Positions 57,986-64,000 of a stretch of 64,000 nt of DNA are shown here, in pieces; the stretch's first letter is position 1; each line of letters starts with the position of its first letter. Position numbers and translations under genes: made by a program. The notes beneath the pieces are model-generated. The model made no database searches and was not told the DNA's origin. It saw nothing but the letters and a program-made list of their open reading frames with translations. The stretch comes from Candidatus Sedimenticola sp. (ex Thyasira tokunagai). Lineage in GTDB: Bacteria > Pseudomonadota > Gammaproteobacteria > Chromatiales > Chromatiaceae. Where the stretch lies: contig CP134874.1 of NCBI GenBank assembly GCA_037318855.1, positions 3,410,598-3,474,597 on the forward strand, in the 5' to 3' direction.

Positions 57986-59023
57986 CTAATGGCACTCGAG
58001 ATTACCTAATGCTATCTTCAGGCTTTTTAAATCAAGATAGAAATCATTCAAAGAGCATTTTTCTATCCCATCCATATATGCGTACTTAACGAGACTAGGC
58101 CATATTCTCCCTCTAACACCGATCCACTTACCTCCAAGTTGGCATGTCATAACACGAAATACGTCTGTCATATGTGCCGGTGAAAATATTTCTACTAAAG
58201 AAAATGGCTGATCATTAAGAGCACCTCTGATGATTAGTGGACCAAGCCCTGCACCATGAACTGCAACAATATTATCCGCATACGAAAGTAAAGCGATTTG
58301 TTCTATTAATGAATAGTCTTCAGGATAAAATTTTTTATAGCCTAAAGTATCGAGATACTTAGATATTTGAGATTCGTTTTGTAATCGACGCGTATCTCTT
58401 CTTGCAAAAAATATTTTCTTATAGCGAGGACCGTTATATTGATCCAAAACACTTGCCAATTCAGATGATCTCAGTCCACGTGCAATAATGCTATGTCTTT
58501 CACCTCTTACCGAAATCCATGGACTAACACTGAGTGCGATCTGTTTAGCCTCAATAGCATCATCAGAGGCAATTACTCTGAAGCCAGATAACACAAATAA
58601 CTGCAAAATTTTTTCTGAAATATCTGCAGGAAATATCAATATAAAGTCACTAATGCCTTCTTTCTCTAGAAGGCTTTTTGCCAACAATGATAGTGGTAAG
58701 TGATTTGTGAATGCATGTGCCCAATTTTCTGGTGCCTGCATCCTTAAATCAATGACATACTTCTCACCTAGAATTTTACGGCCAAATAACCTTGACTTTA
58801 AAAAACTCCTGAGGCTTGCAAGTCGACCCATGCATATCGAGGTGCAAAGGGTCACTTTGTCCGAAATATCAAGTTGCAACAAACCAGGCAGTGTTCTTAC
58901 ATTTGGCAGGCGTATGAATTCACAACCAGGCACAGCACGATCGATCAAATAGGTTTCTGGACCGATCAACCAGTGTTGACCAACGTCATAAGTAGCGAAA
59001 GAATAGCTAAGGTGTGTACTCAT
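57986..59023 (-). CDS. Glycosyltransferase family 61-like protein (DUF563)
   Basis: The 345-residue protein carries the C-terminal pattern of family 61: KKIFFARRDTRRLQNESQIS, then FYPEDYSLIEQIALLSYADN and IVAVHGAGLGPLI. The middle contains the family's NWAHAFTNHLPLSL segment. Family 61 enzymes transfer pentoses or N-acetylhexosamines. The gene is much richer in A+T than the glycosyltransferases to its left, pointing to a separate origin. Donor and acceptor are unknown. Confidence 0.82.
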   Translation of the reverse strand: MSTHLSYSFATYDVGQHWLIGPETYLIDRAVPGCEFIRLPNVRTLPGLLQLDISDKVTLCTSICMGRLASLRSFLKSRLFGRKILGEKYVIDLRMQAPENWAHAFTNHLPLSLLAKSLLEKEGISDFILIFPADISEKILQLFVLSGFRVIASDDAIEAKQIALSVSPWISVRGERHSIIARGLRSSELASVLDQYNGPRYKKIFFARRDTRRLQNESQISKYLDTLGYKKFYPEDYSLIEQIALLSYADNIVAVHGAGLGPLIIRGALNDQPFSLVEIFSPAHMTDVFRVMTCQLGGKWIGVRGRIWPSLVKYAYMDGIEKCSLNDFYLDLKSLKIALGNLECH

Positions 59024-59060
59024 AAATCGATGCTATCTTTATCAAGAATAGCCGTTGCCT

Positions 59061-60005
59061 TTATTTATTCAAAATCTTATATAAAAAAATCTTAGCCATG
59101 GAAAACCAAGTTAAACCCAAATGCGCTGATAATGTCATTACAGAGGAAAATGCTTGTTTTTGTGCAACGCGGTTCATGTTAATCCTCTTATAGTAAACTG
59201 CCAACCAATAAAATGTAACGGAACTATTTATGCGTCTTCTACTTTCATCTACCCCTGCCCATATCCCACCACCATGCCGCCTGTAAACTGCTGGTAGGAT
59301 ATTAGTCATACACTTTGCTTTTCCATGCTGCCCAAGTAACGATGTCATAAATGTATCACCGGAAGAAACATACTTGTATTCTTCGGGAAACTCTTTAATC
59401 ACATTTCTATAACAACGTGTAAGGTTAGGCATCATCGCGCAGGTGAGTAGTTTTTCCTGACTATAATCAATATGCTTGCCACATAAAATGCTTCTCCGTT
59501 CAATCATATTTTTTTCGTCTATAACTACTGCATCGTGATAGGTAACCACATAATCCCCGTTTTCCTCCAGGAAAGACACCTGCTTTGCAAGTTTTTTATG
59601 ATCACACCAATAGTCATCACCCTCACAGAAAGCTATGTAACGACCTAGTGCCAGCGGAAATGTGACCGTTGCCGGCTTTATACCTTTCGAGAACTGATTT
59701 TCTGTTTCAATTACCGGTTTGATTATACTTGGATATCTACTTGCATATTCCTCAACTATCTCTTTTGTCCCATCCACTGAAGCATCATCACGCAATATGA
59801 CTTCGAATGAAAAACTTGTCTCTTGCATCAAGAAACCGTTTAGCGCATCTCTTAAATAATTCACATGCTGATATGTATGACAAATAATAGACACTAGTGG
59901 TTTGTCAGCGCCCTCATTCCATCTATTGATTATTTCCTGCTCTGCCCCAGGAACTGGTGGCTTAAAAATAGATTCGGAGTTATTGCTATTCAATTCTGTA
60001 GGCAT
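59061..60005 (-). CDS. Glycosyltransferase, family 2
   Basis: The 314-residue protein has the GT-A nucleotide-binding start PLVSIICHTYQHVNYLRDAL, the acidic motif VILRDDASVDGTKEIVEEYA and the metal site IAFCEGDDYWCDHKKLAKQV, typical of soluble GT2 enzymes of O-antigen and capsule loci. The composition is AT-rich like its neighbours. A short spacer separates it from the broken flippase gene. Confidence 0.92.
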   Translation of the reverse strand: MPTELNSNNSESIFKPPVPGAEQEIINRWNEGADKPLVSIICHTYQHVNYLRDALNGFLMQETSFSFEVILRDDASVDGTKEIVEEYASRYPSIIKPVIETENQFSKGIKPATVTFPLALGRYIAFCEGDDYWCDHKKLAKQVSFLEENGDYVVTYHDAVVIDEKNMIERRSILCGKHIDYSQEKLLTCAMMPNLTRCYRNVIKEFPEEYKYVSSGDTFMTSLLGQHGKAKCMTNILPAVYRRHGGGIWAGVDESRRRINSSVTFYWLAVYYKRINMNRVAQKQAFSSVMTLSAHLGLTWFSMAKIFLYKILNK

Positions 60006-60072
60006 AATGATAGATTACGTGTATGTATTATATAGTGTGTAGAATTATTTATAGGATAAGAGATAACACTAG

Positions 60073-61509
60073 TCACCGTGTTTTAAATAATGTAGTGACA
60101 ACAGAAACAAAAAAATGACGCCTAAAAAATAATGACAGCAATGCGTAGATAGATATACCCAACAAGATCTGCGAAATAAGTAAGACCATCTCACTTGAAA
60201 ATGTATAAGACTGAATATAGAACACAGAAAAACCCATTATTGCGGTTATAAACACCACGGGAACAAGATCAGCTAGTTGCTCAACAATAGAATAATTTAT
60301 CAACTTTTCAGTATAGTACGTATTTAAAAAATATGAAATAATTGATGTGGTAATTGCACCTAATATCATTGCATTTATCCCCCATCTATATGTTATATAT
60401 ACTGATGCAGCAACAAGCATTTTCTTTATTATTTCAAGCCTCAAGAAAAGATCAGAACGGCCTTGTGACTTTAACACATTCAGATTAACTGCACTCAAAG
60501 GGTAAAAAGACCAACAACGCAGAGTAACTGAAGATAGAATACGCTTGGCAGCCATTTATCTGTCAGTAAAACCTTGACCAAAGGCTCGGCAACAATAGCC
60601 ATACCAACCATTATTGGAAAACTAATAGTTGCTATTCCAACGAGTGACTGGCGCACCCCCTTTTTAGCTTTGCCTTATCATCTTGAACCTCGCAAAATAC
60701 AGGGAACGTCACCCTCCCCACAACCATTGACAAGCTACTGACCGGCAACTCCTGAAGTCCCTTAGCACGGGAATAATAGCCGACATCAGCCACCGTAAAA
60801 ACTTTGCCAATTACTACGAAATAAATATTGTTAAAGACAGTATCGAGTATCCCCGATACAAAAAGCCTTGATCCAAACGGAAACATATCCTTAAGGGATG
60901 AAATACTGAAAACCAATGACGGCCTCCAATCATGGAGTAGCCACAACAGTATGGTCTGCAATAAAGAGTGTCCAACTAATTGCAACACCAGCGACCAAAT
61001 TCCAAAGCCGTTATACGCTGCTATTATTCCAATCGCGCCAGATATGGAATATGAAATCAAGTTAGCTTTCAACTGAGTCTTAAAATTTATACGTTTAGTC
61101 AGCAGTGCAATGTGTACATTACTGAGTGACTCAAATATCACAATCAAGGATAAAGCTCGGATTATAAGTGAAAGATCCGGTACACTATAAAAGATTGCCA
61201 TATCAGGAGCCAAATAATAAAGAATTGGTATAATAATAAAGGCAGTTACAATATTGAAATAAAATACGGAGCACTCATCACGATGAGTTAGATCTTTTTT
61301 CTTATTATTGCCGCACTAAAGCCGCTATTGATAACAGATTTTGCCAATAGTATGACAACAATTACCATTGCAATCTGACCAAACACCTCCGGTTGCAGTA
61401 TTCGCGCGAGTATAATGGTAATTATTAATCGCACTCCCTGCAGACCTACGCCGTCCAGGAAGCTCCAGAATAGGCCGCCTAAAGCCCTACTTTTTAATGA
61501 ATCTTCCAT
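60073..61509 (-). pseudogene. Wzx/MOP-family polysaccharide flippase, three frameshifts
   Basis: Three frames together give one PST-type flippase of about 480 residues. It starts MEDSLKSRALGGLFWSFLDG at 61509 and has LLTKRINFKTQLKANLISYS and FNNIYFVVIGKVFTVADVGY in the middle. It resumes as LSAVNLNVLKSQGRSDLFLR near the C-terminus, all typical of the WzxC-like group that moves lipid-linked glycans across the inner membrane. The breaks are at about 61295 (AAAAAAG), 60659 (AAAAAGGGGG) and 60500 (TTTTT on the complement). Each is mended by adding one base to a short homopolymer. This could be gene decay, phase variation or sequencing error. Confidence 0.85.
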
Positions 61510-61538
61510 TCTATAATCAGTCAACAATATTACTGGGA

Positions 61539-61742
61539 TTACTGAGGCAGTATATTCAACCAGCGGGCAGGTTGCTGACCGGCACTCACAGGGTTCCAGG
61601 AGTGAAATTTGTTATTTGTAATCTTGTGGATACTGCATCCATTCGAGTCTGCATCGACCCACCAACTCCCCCTAAGTGCAAATCCAATAATTATCACCCC
61701 AAGCACCACACCTGTCAATAACTCTCGCAACCAAAAATACAT
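61539..61742 (-). CDS. Possible small single-pass membrane protein
   Basis: A 67-codon frame starts MYFWLRELLTGVVLGVIIIG, giving one membrane segment at about 8-24, followed by a polar tail ending WLNILPQ. I recognise no family. AGGG lies four bases before the ATG, a weak site. It sits just upstream of the broken flippase on the same strand, so it could be a small accessory protein or a chance frame. Confidence 0.3.
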   Translation of the reverse strand: MYFWLRELLTGVVLGVIIIGFALRGSWWVDADSNGCSIHKITNNKFHSWNPVSAGQQPARWLNILPQ

Positions 61743-61776
61743 TAAACCCTAAGCACTCACTAAAGGGGCTATAGGA

Positions 61777-61852
61777 TAGTCGACATATAATTTACCAACA
61801 AAAACATACAATCGCGTGTATTTAACTCATATCGCTATATCTATGTCGACTA
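61777..61852. repeat. Spaced 11-bp inverted repeat with GTCGAC core
   Basis: TAGTCGACATA (61777-61787) and TATGTCGACTA (61842-61852) are exact inverses 54 bases apart, upstream of the minus-strand polysaccharide genes. They may be operator half-sites or the ends of a small mobile remnant. Confidence 0.5.
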
Positions 61853-61980
61853 CCCAACGTGCTCTTTAGCATCAAGTGCCCACCTACCCCGTATAGTGGG
61901 GGGGGGAGTAAGGGGGTGATGTGCCTTGAGAACCAAGTAATTGCTCAATTTAGGATAAGCATTCCAATTCGGCTTCTGGC

Positions 61981-62320
61981 TCGTTCAATCGCTGCCAGCC
62001 ATGGAGAGCGAAGCGAAGGCTGGTAATCCCCGGTAGCCGTGAGGCCGCACTGCTTACCCGTCGTGCGCGCAGCGCGCCAGAGGGGAAGCAAAGTAGGCAT
62101 CCGAACACGGCGTCCAGTCAATGGGAACTGACTGCGAAGCGGTAACGAGCTTGCGATGTTATCGCGTAGCGGTCAGTGACCAGGACGGCCGAGGCACTAA
62201 TAGGTTGTCGAAGGCCGAGTTGATTTTGGGGACTGGGATGTCCCAAAATCTTTCACGAGGTCGAAGACTCGCTTATTGGGTGAAAAACCATCGAGTCGAA
62301 TGCCGGGTGAAATATGCGGG
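61981..62320. other. Hairpin-rich GC-rich block of unknown nature
   Basis: Successive stem-loops are visible: CCAGCC…GGCTGG (61994-62022), GTGCGCGC-A-GCGCGCC (about 62063-62078), ACTGACTGC…GCGGTCAGT (62128-62177) and GATTTTGGGGAC…GTCCCAAAATC (62222-62250). The block stands out in composition from the AT-rich genes to the left. It may be a structured RNA, the end of a mobile element or the remains of an intron. I cannot match it to a known class. Confidence 0.45.
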
Positions 62321-62360
62321 TTAGCCAGCAAACCAACGACAAACAAGAGGCGCCCCCGCC

Positions 62361-62510
62361 GTGGAGGGTTTACAACGGCTTCCTGACGCACTCGGTCAAG
62401 ATGATACTTTACTGGCTGATACGGGCTATTTCAGTGAAGCTAACGTCGACCGCCACAAGACTGAAGGCATTACCCCCTACATACCGAGATATTGGGCTAT
62501 GCAAGTTGTA
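62361..62510 (+). pseudogene. Fragment of an IS1182-like DDE transposase
   Basis: About 45 codons (LPDALGQDDTLLADTGYFSE, then ANVDRHKTEGITPYI) match the middle of DDE transposases of the IS1182-like type, where LLADTGYFSEANV surrounds a catalytic Asp. Both ends of the gene are missing. It marks an old insertion between the flippase and aminotransferase genes. Confidence 0.65.
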
Positions 62511-62639
62511 CAACGTGATTCTCTTGCACCAACGATACACTTCGCACCCTCAGACTCCATTTAGTCCTATAGAATCCACTGGTTATGCCTGATAAGATGG
62601 CGTCGCTTAAAACTAATCTAATACATCATTGTGCCAGGC

Positions 62640-63812
62640 ATGAAGAATATAAAATCCATCCAAGATCTTGCGATTAACGGGGCAGCACCAGCCTTCAGGC
62701 ACCCCTTGCACGTTGGCCGCCCTAATATAGGGAATAAAGAAGATTTCCTGAAATATGTCGATGAGATCTTTGATCGTCGCTGGTTGAGTAATAATGGGCC
62801 ACTAGTGCAAGAGTTCGAGCACAAAGTGGCAGAATACCATGGTGTCAAGCATTGTTTGGCTATATGTAATGGCACGGTAGCACTCGAAATAGCTATACGG
62901 GCATTGGGGTTGGAAGGTGAAGTAATCATTCCTTCCTATACATTCATTGCTACGGCCCATGCGCTGCACTGGCAAGAGATCACGCCTGTTTTTGCAGACA
63001 TTGACCCCATAACCCATACACTCGATCTAGAAGCAGTACGTCGCATGATCACACCGCGTACAACTGGCATTATTGGCGTCCACCTCTGGGGACGCGGTGC
63101 CCCTGTGACTGGCTTACAGACTATCGCAGATCACTATGGCCTTAAGTTGATATTTGATGCCGCCCACGCCTTTGGCTGTTCATACAAGGGCACCATGATC
63201 GGTAATTTTGGCTCATGTGAAATTTTGAGTTTTCATGCCACCAAATTCTTTAACACCTTTGAGGGTGGAGCCGTTCTTACTAATGATGATGCACTTGCTG
63301 AAGCTATCTGCCTAATGCGTAACTTTGGCTTCTCCGGTGCAGATAACGTCATCTATCCCGGCACCAACGGAAAAATGATAGAAGTTGCTGCAGCGATGGG
63401 ACTGGTTAACCTGGATGCCATGGATAGCGTGATTGAGGTCAATCGCCGCAACTACAGGCTCTACCGCGAAGAGTTGTCACGAATACCCGGTGTCAGTCTA
63501 TTAGACTTCAATGAAACCGAGCAGAATAACTATCAGTATGTAGTAATGGAGGTTCACGATGATTGTGCTGCGACAAGGGATCAGATTATTCAAGCTCTAC
63601 ACGCTGAAAACATACTTGCTCGTAAATACTTTTGGCCAGGATGCCATAAAATGCAGCCATATAAAAATTTAAACCCACATTTAGATTTACTGTTAGCCAA
63701 CACTAACAAAGTAGCAAGCAGGGTTATAGTTCTTCCTACAGGTACAACTCTGGATGAAAATATGGTTCGTCTCGTAGCATCGGTTATTCGAGTTTGCGTG
63801 GAGTGCAACTAA
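62640..63812 (+). CDS. DegT/DnrJ/EryC1/StrS-family sugar aminotransferase
   Basis: This 390-residue PLP enzyme aminates a keto group on a nucleotide sugar for a surface glycan. It has WLSNNGPLVQEFEHKVAEYH, ICNGTVALEIAIRALGLEGE, the PLP Asp in LIFDAAHAFGCSYKG, and the catalytic Lys in SFHATKFFNTFEGGAV. It resembles the VioA/FdtB-like subgroup, but the sugar cannot be fixed from sequence. The start may be ATG at 62640 or GTG at 62631; neither has a strong ribosome-binding site. It is followed by a sulfotransferase gene two bases after its stop. Confidence 0.93.
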   Translation: MKNIKSIQDLAINGAAPAFRHPLHVGRPNIGNKEDFLKYVDEIFDRRWLSNNGPLVQEFEHKVAEYHGVKHCLAICNGTVALEIAIRALGLEGEVIIPSYTFIATAHALHWQEITPVFADIDPITHTLDLEAVRRMITPRTTGIIGVHLWGRGAPVTGLQTIADHYGLKLIFDAAHAFGCSYKGTMIGNFGSCEILSFHATKFFNTFEGGAVLTNDDALAEAICLMRNFGFSGADNVIYPGTNGKMIEVAAAMGLVNLDAMDSVIEVNRRNYRLYREELSRIPGVSLLDFNETEQNNYQYVVMEVHDDCAATRDQIIQALHAENILARKYFWPGCHKMQPYKNLNPHLDLLLANTNKVASRVIVLPTGTTLDENMVRLVASVIRVCVECN

Positions 63813-63813
63813 A

Positions 63814-64000
63814 ATGAGTTTCATAAAACACCAAAGCCCATTATTTGTCATTGGAAGCCCAAGGTCTGGCACATCACTTCTTAGATTAATTTTGACAAGC
63901 CATTCGAAAATTATAATACCTCCTGAATGTGGATTTATTGTTTGGCTATATGATAAGTATAAGAGTTGGAATAGGTCCTCTAATAACAAATATAAACTTG
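63814..64000 (+). CDS. Sulfotransferase family protein, C-terminus cut off
   Basis: The frame starts at the ATG at 63814 and runs past the window end. The 62 visible residues start MSFIKHQSPLFVIGSPRSGT and continue SLLRLILTSHSKIIIPPECG. The PAPS 5'-phosphosulfate loop GSPRSGTSLLR is canonical. Together with the aminotransferase just upstream it suggests an amino sugar or glycan that becomes sulfated. It resembles the broken gene at 49619-50559. Confidence 0.88.
   Translation, partial: MSFIKHQSPLFVIGSPRSGTSLLRLILTSHSKIIIPPECGFIVWLYDKYKSWNRSSNNKYKL

Larger units (their letters stand above)
61743..62360. other. Gene-free junction: inverted repeat, G-run and hairpin-rich block
   Basis: I see no gene. 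The AT-rich left part has an 11-bp inverted repeat (61777-61787 TAGTCGACATA and 61842-61852) and a run of nine G (61898-61906). The GC-rich right part (about 61981-62320) is a series of hairpins, described separately. Confidence 0.6.

Noticed and set aside
61290..61301. Programmed -1 frameshift as the explanation for the broken flippase
   Set aside because: The A AAA AAG site is correctly framed, but two further breaks at non-slippery sites would still destroy the protein, so recoding alone cannot rescue it.
61981..62320. Group II intron
   Set aside because: I found no domain V-like hairpin and no reverse transcriptase frame in the block.
62121..62324. 67-codon frame in the hairpin block
   Set aside because: It has no ribosome-binding site and no recognisable similarity, and it is explained by stem-loop sequence.

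Overview
This window is chromosomal DNA from a gammaproteobacterium. The evidence is gene order: thrS-infC-rpmI-rplT-pheS-pheT-ihfA-merR, prfB-lysS, rpsB-tsf-pyrH-frr-uppS-cdsA-dxr-rseP-bamA-skp-lpxD-fabZ-lpxA-lpxB-rnhB-dnaE-accA-tilS, and divergent map-glnD-dapD, all classic for the class. Many extragenic palindromes ending in GTAGGAGC/GCTCCTAC recall free-living or symbiotic sulfur-oxidising gammaproteobacteria, but I cannot name a genus from sequence alone.

Layout. (1) 1-1480: a cut-off flavin reductase-like gene, tag (3-methyladenine DNA glycosylase I), and repeat-rich spacer. (2) 1483-9186, minus strand: translation operon thrS to merR, ending in tRNA-Pro(GGG). infC appears to start at AUC, and a terminator-like hairpin precedes pheS. 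(3) 9356-13784, minus strand: a membrane-anchored Rad50/YhaN-like ATPase with a small acidic partner, and an RNB-family ribonuclease. (4) 14130-16900, plus strand: ygfZ, 24 perfect copies of a heptamer, an HDOD protein and an H-NS-like basic protein. (5) 17044-18337: an intact IS256-family element with 8-bp target duplication. (6) 18357-21055: lysS and prfB, the latter needing the classical +1 programmed frameshift. (7) 21609-22661: a fusion of two cyclic-nucleotide-binding domains and a rhodanese domain. (8) 22675-44302, minus strand: the envelope, lipid A, replication and translation super-cluster from tilS up to rpsB, with an S2-type leader and a good promoter upstream of rpsB. (9) 44529-49605, plus strand: map, glnD, dapD and a Spx/ArsC-like reductase. 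(10) 50611-53287, minus strand: lysA and dapL, so two routes from tetrahydrodipicolinate to diaminopimelate (DapD-type and DapL) lie close together. (11) 49619-50559 and 53520-64000: a surface-polysaccharide region with five glycosyltransferases, three sulfotransferase genes (one broken, one cut by the window end), a broken Wzx-type flippase and a DegT-family sugar aminotransferase. Its left-hand genes match the core in composition, while 57.9-61.8 kb is visibly AT-rich, as expected for laterally shuffled polysaccharide loci.

Repeats are a major theme. At least seven REP-like palindromes of two related types, about six longer inverted-repeat (MITE-like) units and a dispersed gap-filler sequence occupy nearly every long intergenic region. 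In two places they touch coding sequence: the rnhB stop codon and the lpxD start codon. The least explained items are the heptamer array upstream of the HDOD gene, the orphan membrane Rad50-like ATPase, the hairpin-rich block at 61.98-62.32 kb beside a transposase remnant, and the flippase gene broken three times in short homopolymers.
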